A DNA stretch of 64,000 nucleotides, taken from positions 806,001 to 870,000 of the forward strand of contig NC_088314.1 of NCBI RefSeq assembly GCF_910592395.1. Reading direction: 5' to 3'. Within the stretch, counting starts at the first letter, position 1. Each line of letters begins with the position of its first letter. A model generated the notes under the pieces. The model saw only the letters and a program-made list of their open reading frames with translations, ran no database searches and was not told the DNA's origin. A program made the position numbers and the translations under genes. Below are positions 50,601 through 61,747 of the stretch, in pieces. This DNA is from Lineus longissimus. Lineage: Eukaryota > Nemertea > Pilidiophora > Heteronemertea > Lineidae.

Positions 50601-53600
50601 GTTGTTTGAGGTTTGTTTGACCTCTGATGGAATCACTGTGCCAAGACAGGCAACAACTGTATCAGGGATACATGCCTAGTGTCCAATTGCTACCATTGGG
50701 TGTATTCAAGTAGTGACAGTTATTAAGTCATGCAGTACCCCTATACCAAAGATATGGTGATATTTCTAAGATAAAATGATGTTTCTTGTCGGAATTTTCT
50801 GCCATACATGTATAACTTCTTTGATCTTTCTTTCTTCTGATGACAGTGAGTGTGTTCTCTCCTAGGTGGCGCCATATGCAACTTGCATCGTGAACGGTAT
50901 CTACTACGCCCCTGGATCCCCACGTCTCATCTCAATCCCTGACGCCAAGACGTTGCTACGGCGACAAGAGATGCCCTGGCTCCAGCAGTCGCCCGGCTCA
51001 CCGACCCTTCCCCATCGACTCATAGCGATCTGTGACATCTCGGCTGATCCTGGCGGTTCAATCGAGATTATGGACCAATGTACGACCATTGATCGACCAT
51101 TCTGTATCTATGATGCAGACCAGCACAAGAACTCTGAAAGTTTTGACGGTGATGGTGTTGTGATCTGCTCAGTAGAACAACTCCCGGCACAGATACCCAT
51201 CGAAGCGACTGATTACTTTGGTGACAGGTTGATTTCCTGGGTCCCAGATATGCTCAAATCGTTTGCTACAGAACCATTTGAGAAGTACGAGGCATGCCCA
51301 TCTGTTAAAAATGTAAGTATACTGCAACATTTAAACCAAGATTCACATCAAATCTAGAGGTCTTGCTGGATATTGTCCCCTTATGATACTCGCCACCCAT
51401 CCCACAAGTGCTTTTATTTTCAAATCAATACTAGTCTGATATTCTTTGTGATAAGCTCCAGTCTTGCCACACCCAAGCTGGGCTGCTTCTTGCCCTGTGT
51501 GAGTGATGTCAATCGTCTGTTTGATGTCTTATGAGAAATGAGAATATGAATGCATTTCCATCGGGTCATATCTTCATATTTTCTCTTCAGGCTGTGATCA
51601 CATCAAATGGCAAGATAACGCCAAACTATGCGTACATAGAGACCATGAGGACGAAGAGAAGGTAGGAGATGTTACATGAACACTTGTTAAAGTGGGTTTG
51701 GAAGAAAAGATAGCTCTCGAAGGAATCCTCACCTCAGGATTCCAGAAGCTTGTTTTCCTGTGCAAACTCGCTGTCCGGGCTGCTGTTGACCTAGGCAGGA
51801 TATTTCAGTTGCCGTGGTATATACACCAAGTACAAAAGGAAACACTTGGCCGCTAGCTGAGAGTGTGAACCACTCTAGGTCCTTGTCGTTAGCTTTGAGA
51901 CATGAAGTAATGCATATTCGCTTGATAGGCCAATTGCTGTTATTGTTTTGTGGTTTTACTGCCTGTTATTTTCATTTTTAATCCAGATTGAGAATAGGGT
52001 AAGCCATTGTTTCTATCATGAAGCAATGTTCCTAACTCGGTAGTGGTGGTGGTGTGTGCTCAACTCATTATAACTTCAATCAAATTCCATTGAATACACA
52101 CTCGTATCACTTTGTTAGTAATTGCCATTGCCAGGCAAGCATTTCTCATTTAATCATTCCTCCGACGATTGTTTCAGGTCATTATGGTTACATTGCATCA
52201 TTCCTTCAAATTCCATTGGCTTCACTACCTGTCATGTTAACCCTTTTAGCCATTTAGCAATATTTGTCCTTCACTTGTAACAACTCATTGCATAGCAGTA
52301 AATGAAATGGCCAGGGGCCATTGTGCTCACCGGTTGCGAGATCTGCAATGTAATCAAAGTAAGGTAATCAACCCAACAGTACATTGTAATAGGGACAGAT
52401 GAAACTGTACTTGTACTGTTCATGCATCTCTTTGTGTACTGGTTAAGGTTATGATAATAATCTACAGTAATGAGAGTCATGTTGATATTCAGACCTTTTG
52501 CTCTGAAATCTGATATGACTGTTTTATTTGACGACTGAAGGGTTTCACCTACCAGTCCACCTGTATCCCGATTAATCGTCAGTTGTACATTTTGTTGCAG
52601 GGTTAGTGTAGAAAATCAGAAATCTGCTAAAAAGGTGCTCATTTTGGGGGCTGGCTATGTTACAGCTCCAGTCATTGATTATCTCTCACGAAAGAAAAAT
52701 ACCCAATTGACCGTAGGTGCGTACTCTTATCAGTTTGATGTTTTCTCTTTCCTAGATGTAATCACAAGTTAGGTCATTATATTTGCTCATGCCACTTTGA
52801 ATGAACAGACTCACAGTGAACAGATTTGGGGTTATAATCATAAATCTTTTAGTTGTCAAGTTCCAACCTGAGCATATTTGGTCTTGTGAGTCCATTAGGC
52901 CCAAGTGGTGCATATTAGTCAGTTACAAGCCACTTAAGTATCTACTGTTAAATCATCATGAGCACTTTGAGAAAGTTCATTCGAGGCGGTTTGGCTTTTT
53001 AACCATAACTTCCTTCGGTTGCATGATGTAACACTTCCTTCACATATTGTGATGTTTACATTTTTTCCAGGTCTAGAGAGTTGGCCTTTATAGCAGCCAA
53101 GACTAAACTCAAGAAGGTTTTAGTCCTGGGTTCTGGTTATGTCTCGGCCCCTGTGTTAGAGTATCTAACCCGCCAGAAATCTGTATCTGTAACCATAGGT
53201 GGGTATAAGCCAGACATTGTCATGATCAGCATGGGTGCTTAGAAGTTCAGGATGTGGACGAAAGTGGGCCTGAAAACATGGCTCATATGAAAAAAGACCA
53301 GTATACTTTTTCTGGTCTTTATTTATGACTCAGTGCAAGAAACAAATGAAGCCTGGCCGAGTTGGGTTAAAGTATCCAATGAGAATGAGTGAACGAAGTT
53401 GGGCCAATGCTCTCTTCAGGCGTGACTTAGTAGTGCGTTTGCTCAAGTCATGGTGAACTAAGTGCCGTTATGTCTGTATAGTACCCCCAGGTATATGGCA
53501 CGGCTTAACCCGCCGGCCATGAGGGAATTCCTTTATGGCCCAGTGGTTGGCGCGTTGGCCCCAGAGTGGAAGTTAAGCAACGTTGAGCGCGGTCAACCTT

Positions 53601-56600
53601 CGGATCGGTGACCGGCGCGTACAATACTATGTCTGAGTCTCTCATATGACATCCTGGTTACCTGCTCCAGAACCAAACTGTTAGGGTGGGATATTGCCCT
53701 CCGTCTGGCTGCAGGCTTGGCAGATGTAAAGGCTATAGTGTGCGTTATTGTTTTATTTGTGTCTTCATTTCTTTATTAAAGTCTTCACGTGGCATGTGCG
53801 GTGGTCGCATTTCTCCTTCTGTAGCACATGTCCTATCCAATCTTGTAGCTGCTGTCGCTCCACTAACCCCACAAGTCATATCTGATTTCAGAATGAGTTT
53901 GCCCTTTCTTCCTCTTCCAAACTCGTGATAAAGTTTCCTCTCTGAGAGGAACTATTGATAATTAACTCCAATGTAGTTATAATGACAAAAGATAGGCAAC
54001 ACTAGAAAAGCGTGGCTTAGATGGCTGTAATTGTACTGTCTGCTTCATTGGCCTACCAAGCACTAGAAGTAGCTCTCTGCTTCTTGGGGAGAGGTGCCCT
54101 GAAAAGTTGTTGCTATCTTAGGAAGAGGGATGCACACCTCATGAAGACCCCCCAAATCTGCCACTGTCATGAGAGGGCAAGACTTCAAGAATGGGTCGTC
54201 TGCTACCAACATTTGTTTTCACAATTCAGACTGTCATGCTGTAAAATGTTGGTAGGTAATCATTCAAACTGTCTTCATCAGGGTCTCTCCATTCCTTTAC
54301 ATTGTGAACTATACTTCATGTAACTTGTAAGTGGCTTGCCATTCATCTGTTTCACCAAACTATTTCTATGAAATTAAGTTTGTTCTGTTCACAGCGTCGA
54401 ACAGCCGATCAGAAGCTGCCCAGCTGGCGTCAAAGTATCCAAACACAGAGCCTCATTATGTGGACATGATTGAGGGTGCGGAGAATCTGGATGGCTTGGT
54501 GAAGGAGCATGATCTCATCATAAGGTACATGACTGCCCTAACATTTTACCTCCTGTTTACTCTTAACTTGCTCAAGAATGTTAGCGAGATATTGACACAG
54601 ATTTGTGACAGTTTTGACATGTCTCTTTCAGTATGTTTCCTCAGACGTTCCATATCCAGGTTGCCAAGACGTGCATCAAGTATCAGAAGAATATGCTGAC
54701 CAGTAGTTACATCTCACAAGAGATGAGGGAACTCCACAATCAGTAAGTACTTTATGACCCGACCGCGTGGTTGCCTCCGGGTAAAATTAGAAACGATAAG
54801 TAAAAGAACTTTTAGAAACTGGTTTGTTTTTACCTCATTCTGAGTCGGCAATTTCAGCTGGTTTGCATGAAATCACATCCTCTTCTTAGCTTTTGACAAC
54901 AGCTTCAAATTCTTTTGTGGAGGATTTCATGAATGGGGCTGAAGCCTTGCCAGCCACCATCCCTTGGGGTTGGGTCTTGATGTCCGGAATCTCATTTCTG
55001 TGGCAAAGTGGTTATTCTCTGGCGAGGTCGCTATCTGCTGGATGTCAAACAGAGCACAGTCAGTCAGAGAGTCATCTGAGTCTGGCATGAATGTGCAGCT
55101 GCTGTGATCTGTTCTTTAACAAGAAATCTTCCATATTTCAGGGCCAAGCAAGCGGGGGTGACCCTCCTGAACGAGATGGGTCTGGATCCAGGTATCGATC
55201 ATTGCCTTGCTATGGAAGTATTCGACGAGGTCAAGGAGTCGGGTGGAAAGGTTACATCATTCATCTCTTACTGCGGAGGTCTCCCATCTCCTGAACTCAC
55301 GTGTAATCCACTTCGATACAAGTTCAGTTGGAGTCCGATGGGAGTGCTGAGTAATGCCATCAGACCGTCCCGGTATCTCAGAGACAATGAGGTAGGCACA
55401 AGCTACTAATCCCCATACATGAGGAAGCAGAGCACAGGAATGACAACTCATATCTGTTAAAACTAATGAGCATTTAGCTGTTATCAGTCAAGTTTTCTTA
55501 GGGCCGACAGGTCACATTATTGGATGTGGTTTGGAGTTGCTCCGTGATTTGCTGAATATTTACAGGATAAGCTGACATGTACTCTTCATCCCTTTTCAGC
55601 CAGTTGAGATCCCTGCTGGTGGCGCCCTCATGGATGCAGTGGAGGAGCTGGATTTCCTGCCAGGATTCAACCTAGAGGGCATACCAAATAGAGATTCCAT
55701 CATCTATAAAGACATATTCAAAATTCCCGATGCCCATACTATACTCCGAGGCTCAATCAGATACAAGGTAACGTTTCTTCTTCCTTCAAAGGCAGTAATA
55801 TTTATCTCTGCTGTTTCCAACAAGGCATGATTTCAGGTCAAGTAACTTCGAGTGAGGGGATATCATTGCCAATTACAACTCTGATAGTTGTATTTAATAT
55901 GGTATATTGTCATGTTTTCAGGGATTCTGCAATGCGATGAAGGGTATCGTATCGGTTGGTTTGATCTCGCCGGACCCTGTGTCTGCCCTTCACCCTGGAG
56001 GACCAGACATCACATGGGTAAGTCACCAGTCAACGGCACATTCTTGTACCAATGTCTTTGTGTTGCAGTTTGCTGGCTTGCTTTCCTCATCGTTCAAGTT
56101 GCAGCTGTCATCTGAATATTTGGAACTTGAGAATTGGCTGAAAGGAAGACTTGCATAAACACTTTAGACACATGGAATCTGCAATTACAGGATCGATTTC
56201 AACCTTTATATGATTGTCAATTTCTGAAGCAAGTTCTCTCGTCTGGTTTTACATTGAACCCTCCTGATTGATTTGTCTTGTTTCACTTTCAGAAAGAGTT
56301 TATGTGTGGCCAAGTGAATGCTCCCACGGATATCTTCCATGACACTCTCAAGGATCTTGTCTTTGAGAAGTGTGGCAGAGACAAAGCCAAGTACAGGGCG
56401 ATTGCAGAGTACGTTGAACACTTGCCTTCTTGCCTTCGTCAACTCATATTTTCAAGATTGCTAGTTTTTGACAGCAATGATGGAGTGTTTTGTGCTTGGC
56501 TTACCATCTTGCAATGGCATACTGGTTATCCAGGGCTTGAACTCTCACTTCACGGGTTGGGAGTTGGAACACCTGTCTGATCACCTTTGCCTTCACAGGT

Positions 56601-57539
56601 GTAACACATTTTGACTGCTTCTCTGTTTCAGTCTTGGTCTCCTTGACGATGAGCTCGTTGAGAAGAAGTATACGCCAGTGGATACACTCGCCAAATATCT
56701 CGACAGCAGGCTGATGTATGGTGAGTGGCAACTTTACAAAATAATCTTAAAGTGGCAAAATAGAAATAAGATATTTCATTAGGACTACAGAGCCTGGGTA
56801 CTGATATTTTGTGTTTGAAGAGCAAGAGTGTCACCTTATTTTACACATGACTTTGGATGTGAGTTAGTGGCATGAACTGGGAGGAGGACAGTTGGTTTTA
56901 GGGGCCTGTGACATGCCTCTCAGCAGGTGCCTGAGGCAGGAAGCTTCTGCTTTCATCCAATGATGCCAAGCATCGCTGTTGCTCAAGATGTTGTTTCAAA
57001 CATGGTTGTCCACTAAGATATAAACCAGATGACAAGCTTGACCGAATGATTGTTACTTCCATTCTAGGACCTGGAGAAAGAGATCTAGTGATTCTACGCA
57101 ACCTGACCGAGGTCAAATGGCCGAATGCCGCCACCGAATTACGTGATGTCAGATTGGTGGTGTATGGCGACAGTGCCCCCAATGGACACAGCGCCATGGC
57201 CAAGTGTGTCGGGTATACTGTTGGTGTGGCGGCTAACATGCTTTTGGAAGGTAGGTGTATGTCATGTCTCCCAGGAATGATCTTTGCTAACTTACCAATA
57301 TCCCTTCTCTCAAGATGTGACATTGTTCAAGCTTTCAGGCACGGCCCGTGTAAGCATACCAAACACACCTAATTGTCCTCAAAATCCAACAAAAGTGATC
57401 ACTTTGTATGTGTGTTTCAGGTGAGATCCAAGAAAAGGGTGTATTGATGCCCAAAGATGTGACGATCTATCGACCTGTCCTGCAGCGTCTGCGGAAGGAA
57501 GGCATCATCGCAACGGAGGATATCATTAGAGGGAAATAG
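47652..57539 (+). CDS. AASS: Alpha-aminoadipic semialdehyde synthase (LKR/SDH)
   Basis: Eighteen exon positions, one with two alternatives: 47652-47888, 49016-49192, 49426-49578, 49801-49947, 50197-50275, 50455-50582, 50866-51312, 51591-51661, [52601-52716 or 53071-53198], 54395-54524, 54632-54742, 55142-55391, 55600-55767, 55922-56017, 56293-56408, 56632-56720, 57068-57250, 57421-57539. Length is 938 or 942 aa (human 926). A basic mitochondrial presequence is followed by the lysine-ketoglutarate reductase half ([80 protein letters not shown]). The saccharopine dehydrogenase half follows (GxGY.x[46 protein letters not shown]). It catalyses the first two steps of mitochondrial lysine catabolism. 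Introns hold a pogo-like MITE and a 5S-like SINE. AATAAA at 59435-59440 may end a 1.9-kb 3' UTR. Confidence 0.96.
47950..48526. mobile_element. Pogo/Tigger-like non-autonomous DNA transposon (MITE)
   Basis: The left end CAGTACAACCTCTCTAATGC followed by GGACACC, and the right end read on the minus strand, CAGTAGAACCTCCCCTTGC followed by GGACACC, are matching terminal inverted repeats. Both ends are flanked by TA (47948-47949 and 48527-48528), the target duplication of Tc1/mariner-pogo elements. The 577-bp element has no transposase frame and contains two or three copies of GAGGTGTCCGCCTGGCA near its right end. It lies in AASS intron 1. Confidence 0.8.
52601..52716 (+). other. AASS: AASS alternative exon 9a (Rossmann glycine motif)
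   Basis: A 116-nt exon with acceptor TTTTGTTGCAG and donor GTGCGT. It enters in phase 2 and leaves in phase 1, and encodes [20 protein letters not shown], the first beta strand, glycine loop and helix of the saccharopine dehydrogenase nucleotide fold. It is open and shows no decay. Its N-terminal part (VSVENQKSA) is four residues shorter than that of exon 9b. Confidence 0.85.
53071..53198 (+). other. AASS: AASS alternative exon 9b (Rossmann glycine motif)
   Basis: A 128-nt exon with acceptor TTTTTTCCAG and donor GTGGGT. It has the same phases as 9a (in 2, out 1) and encodes [20 protein letters not shown]. It resembles the vertebrate AASS segment ([17 protein letters not shown]) more closely than 9a does, so it may be the ancestral copy. 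The intron between the two copies is 354 nt. Confidence 0.85.
53524..53650 (+). mobile_element. 5S rRNA-like SINE head
   Basis: Positions 53558-53620 read GGAAGTTAAGCAACGTTGAG, then CGCGGTCAACC, then TTCGGATCGGTGACCG. This follows the internal control region of 5S rRNA (box A AAGCTAAGC, then GGATGGGTGACC) while being too diverged and incomplete for a working gene. An upstream TGGCCCAGTGGTTGGCGCG also resembles a tRNA A box. 5S-derived SINEs are known from several animal groups. It sits in the AASS intron just after exon 9b; its 3' tail is not defined. Confidence 0.55.
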
Positions 57540-59460
57540 ACAACCAAACGACGAGCCCTTAAGGACCCTCAGACTCTTCATGCATCATCAAAGGAAACTT
57601 GGCTGTGAAAGGAGAACATGTTTCATTCACTTCGTAGATCGATCCTTGTTGTGTGCTTCTTGATGCCCAGATATCTTTAGGTCATTCATCCGAGCTGTTG
57701 GTTTACTCTTTTCCATTTGAGTGCAAGTAGTTACATGACAACAGATAAGGAAACAGATGAAATGTATTGGCAGCGACAATATCAAAGCAATAGTTATTGA
57801 TTGGTTTGGTTTCATTCTGTATGTTTTGCCAATGTCATCGCACTACTTGTCCAATGTATTGAGTGAGAAGCATTACAGAAAGGCTGTGAGATGTGTTTAC
57901 CTTATGCATGGTCCATGAATACCACAAGTTCTTTCATATTTGACTGACTAATCATGTACACTAGAGTGCAGTTGAAATGGAAGTGTTGATGTCTTCTTTA
58001 CCACGGGACATTCCTCAACAGCTGGAAACTTATACTGAAATATTACCACTGACAACAGCTGAGAGCGCCCAGTTTATCTTACCAACAGCTGATAATAGTC
58101 TGGTGACTGTGTTGTATGCCAATTCAAAATGTGATTTGATGTATGGTTTAAATATGCACAAAAATAACAAAATCAAAAAAATATACAGTATACAGTATAG
58201 TTTGATTCTTGTTGCTAATGTAGTGATGCTTATAATTATGCTCATAGGAATTGAGGGGTTTTTTTTCATTGAAGAAAGATCTGCTATGTTTTATTCTTGT
58301 TATTGACAAACATTTCCTTGCATGTACGATCAAGGCTGATGTATCCAAATTCATGTGAACTTAACTATTGCAATCCTAAACCAGAAGGGAATACAATGTG
58401 CACAGACAGGGTGGACCTTTCTTGTAATGCATTGTTCTTGGGGTCGTTAGATAAGCCTTGGACCAACAAGTGGATTTGAAATGTTATGCATATGATATGT
58501 GAAGTTGTTTGGTGTTCTCAGTCGTGCTTGCAGTGAGTTGTCTAGGTCTTGTTCGTGTGGCAGCTAGTAGTCGCTAGTAGCGGCCAAGTAGTACAATCTG
58601 TTCAAAAAATGAAAATTTCTCCAGTTATGTTTTGCTGCAGTTATTTTTAGCTGCTTTTTATCAACAATGTTAAAAAAGATTTTGCTAGATTTTGCTAGAT
58701 TCTCATTTGCCATATACGCTCACATACCTTCACAATTTTCTATATAACAGGGTAACAAAAACAATGCATATTCATTTGGGAATGAAAATCTCATATTTAT
58801 CATTCATGGGCTCCACACTACAGTGTAGACCATATTGATATCACTCAGGTACTAGGTTCTCGTTTCTTATTCTTCTTCCATGAACATCTATGGAGGTAGT
58901 CCAGCGAAACTGCTGAATATTCCGAAAATCAATCAAATTTGCTGGTAAGCAAATTTCTCAGTCTAGTTTACAGTTTTGCCATTTCCATCCTGGTCTACCT
59001 GGGAAACTATGTTATTTTGTCCTTGATTTGGATGGAATTAATACAGAGACGTTAATCTGGTGATAAGCCTTCATATCCGACAGATCTTAGTTTTGTTGAA
59101 TTCCAGAATTAGAGTGGTGTTTTATATTTGATTTCTATAGGTGAAACACTTCGGTTATTTTTTGCTCATTGTACTTAGGTGGTGGTTGCCATGAAAATGA
59201 CACTTTCCCCTTATCTACTTAAATGTTTGCCGAGTTCCTGTGTCTGGAGTAGTGCAAGGGTAGGAGTAAAAAATTGTATCTATTGTAGTCTCTGTACACA
59301 GGAGGTACTCGGTACAACAAGGATATCAGCTGCAGAAACTAGCACTTCTCATTCAATGGAAAAATGTGATATTGTTCAAAACTGCAATTTATAGTCTTGT
59401 CCATTTCATTGTCTTTGGTAGATTAGATTGTGTGAATAAATATCAATGTATGCGTAATCA
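57540..59460 (+). other. AASS 3' UTR
   Basis: AT-rich sequence with no coding exon follows the AASS stop. The first good AATAAA on this strand in a fitting context is at 59435-59440. I see no conserved element within it. Confidence 0.4.
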
Positions 59461-59582
59461 AGTGCTCATTTGTTTATTTTCTTTATGATTGATGTCTCTG
59501 AGGGAGATCAGTGGCAGGTTCATAATCAGGAGATTATGAGTAAGACTCTTGGAAGGATCACTGTCTTTGTGTCCTTCAGCAC

Positions 59583-60010
59583 AACCCTAGACTGGGGACC
59601 AAGGTGTGAAAGACATGGGGGCAATTCCTGCTGCATCAGAAGCCACTAATAGTGTTGTGAAAGACTGGGGTGAATACCTCCTTCGCAAGCCCGAGGGTGT
59701 GAGAGACCGGGACTAGACCTCCTGCTTCACCAGGTGCAGATTGTGAGAGACAGGCGACCATGGTGTGAGTGACCTGGGACTATGCCTCCTGCTACACCAG
59801 TCACAAACTGAAAGACATCGGAGCCAAAGATTACGTAAGACCGCGGACTACGAGTAACTAATCCCTTTACAGCACCAGTCCTCGGGCTGTGAAAGACAAA
59901 GGACTCAATGCCTGCAAACCAGGCACTGTGACGCAGGGGGTATATAATCCCTGGCCTTTCACAACCAATGACTGGTGTAGCAGGAGGAAGAGTCCTCTCC
60001 CACAGCCAGT
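59583..60010. repeat. Irregular minisatellite with an inverted copy
   Basis: The block GTGAGAGAC(C/A)GGGACTA followed by CCTCCTGCT(T/A)CACCAG recurs several times in drifted form (GTGTGAAAGAC, GTTGTGAAAGAC, GTGTGAGAGAC, GTGTGAGTGACC). An inverted copy (TTTCACAACCAATGACTGGT, then GTAGCAGGAGG, 59955-59990) could pair with the copy at 59779-59815. Confidence 0.55.
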
Positions 60011-60109
60011 CTGTGGTTGGTAGCTATCAGTAGACTGAATCTGATTGGCCATAGCGATCAGTAATATGGGTTGTGATCACGTGATATGACGTCACCGCGG
60101 TATCCTCCT

Positions 60110-60623
60110 TGGGTACGGTGAGACTCGGTATGTATCCTGCGCCGTCTTGAGAGCCTCCATCGCAAGGTCTCGTGTATTGTTGTATCGCCTCTCAGCTCCA
60201 GTTGCACTGAAAAGAATCATAGTTGCAGCTATTATTTTGCTCTCAAGCAGATGTTGTTGTGGCAGAGATCACTCACAACCAGCCCGGCCTTCATTGGAGT
60301 ACTCAATGTAACTGAAAGCGAAATCCCCCAAAAGATCTTGTGACTGTCCTTGCTTGGATATCTTGTGCATGGGGATGCCAGTTGTGGAATCTTCCACCCA
60401 GCAAACTGTGCATGCAAGTTGTCGCAAAATGATAATCGTGGATCTAAAATGAGAACCCAGAAGATGAAAAATCTATGTGACTCACTTTTGCTTGAGCTGT
60501 TCAACCTGATTGGAGACTTCTCGTGGTTTCTGCACGGACTGCTTCGCCAGCTCGAGGGCCTCTTTTGATGTCTTGAGAGCTTCGTCTGCAACCACCACGA
60601 TGGCCTTTGAGGACTTCCCTTGC
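60110..60623 (-). CDS. Two linked coiled-coil exons, possibly laminin-like (partial)
   Basis: Minus-strand exon 60623-60490 (acceptor TTCTTTTAG, donor GTGAGT) encodes GKSSKAIVVVADEALKTSKE, then ALELAKQSVQKPREVSNQVE. It joins in phase to a second exon starting at 60208 (acceptor TTCTTTTCAG) encoding NATGAERRYNNTRDLAMEAL followed by KTAQDTYRV, with a possible donor near 60110. Both are amphipathic, heptad-like and Ala/Leu/Lys/Glu-rich, in the style of laminin coiled-coil domains. No neighbouring exons are recognised within the window: downstream is the AASS 3' UTR, upstream is the minisatellite. It could be a remnant, or part of a gene continuing beyond the right end with widely spaced exons. 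The family is uncertain. Confidence 0.35.
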
Positions 60624-60941
60624 CTAAAAGAATAACACACAGCTAAGTTTTGGTCCGACTATCGCATGTTCTGTGCAGCAACAGCTTCTGACCTTCACGC
60701 TTCAAACTACCATTGGTCACAGAAGCTGTCAATAGTCAAGTTCGATGCGGCAAATAGGAGAGGGTCACTGAGTCAACATATTGTCGTCTTTTGTAAGTGT
60801 TCTAGTCATCATAAAACTGGTCCTGGATCTAAGTGCGCCAGATGGCTAGAACTCCTCCCTCATGGCTGCTAGTTCAGGGCATTTTGGACACTCTGTCGTA
60901 TGTCACATCCTTCGAAGTACAAGGGACACATGATCTGCCAG

Positions 60942-61626
60942 TTGTGACTTCCTCATCTCTCTCATCATGTTGTCAACACGGTGGAGCAGCCAGGACTGAT
61001 TCGGCCTGGCTGTGACTTCCTCATCTCTCTCACCATGTTGACAACTTGGCAGAGCAGCCAAGACTAATTTGGCCTGGCTGTGACTGTCTCATCTCTCTCA
61101 CCATATTAACAACTAGGCAGTGCGGCGAAGACTGATGCCGCCTGGCTGTGACTGTCTCATCTCTCTCACCATATAGACAACTTGGCAGAGCAGCCAAGAC
61201 TGATTTGGCCTGGCTGTGACTGTCTCTCATCTCTCTCACCATGTAGACAACTTGGCAGAGCAGCCGAGACTGATTTGGCCTGGCTGTGATTGTCTCATCT
61301 CTCTCGCCATATTAACAACTAGGCAGTGCGGCGAAGATTGATGCGGCCTGGCTGTGACTGTCTCATCTCTCTCACCATATAGACAACTTGGCAGAGCAGC
61401 CAAGACTGATTTGGCCTGGCTGTGACTGCTGTCTCTCATCTCTTTCACCATGTAGACAACTTGGCAGAGCAGCCGAGACTGATTTGGCCTGGCGGTGATT
61501 GTCTCATCTCTCTCGCCATATTAACAACTTGGCAGTGCGGCGAAGATTGATGCGGCCTGGCTGTGACTGTCTCATCACTCTCATCATGTTGTCAACACGG
61601 TGGAGCAGCCAGGACTGATTCGGCCT
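60942..61626. repeat. 68-bp minisatellite with higher-order structure
   Basis: Ten units start at about 60942, 61010, 61078, 61146, 61214, 61284, 61352, 61420, 61493 and 61561, each opening CTGTGACTGTCTCATCTCTC and closing near GATTTGGCCTGG. The units fall into types: A (CAACACGGTGGAGCAGCC), B and D/E (CAACTTGGCAGAGCAGCC) and C (CAACTAGGCAGTGCGGCG). Their order is A-B-[C-D-E]-[C-D-E]-C-A, so a three-unit block of about 206-209 bp is itself duplicated and the array is bounded by near-identical A units. Confidence 0.9.
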
Positions 61627-61747
61627 GTGCACCCTCGCAAGACGAGTTGCCCATACCAGGTAATGCCAAATCAGTTACCCCCAAGACTAACACTGGAACA
61701 ATGGGGTTGTCCGCTTCACTGCCCAGACTGCTGTAGGGACGCTCCCA

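Noticed and set aside
53524-53650. Functional 5S rRNA or tRNA gene
   Set aside because: Only the internal-promoter-like part matches, the ends needed for the 5S helix are absent, and no complete cloverleaf can be drawn, so a SINE is more likely.
53199-54394. A possible third copy of AASS exon 9
   Set aside because: I looked for another GxGY..AP glycine-motif segment in this intron and upstream in 51662-52600 and found none; only two copies exist here.
60942-61626. Regularly spaced repeats resembling a CRISPR array
   Set aside because: The 68-bp units are contiguous, without unique spacers, and the sequence is from an animal genome. It is a minisatellite.
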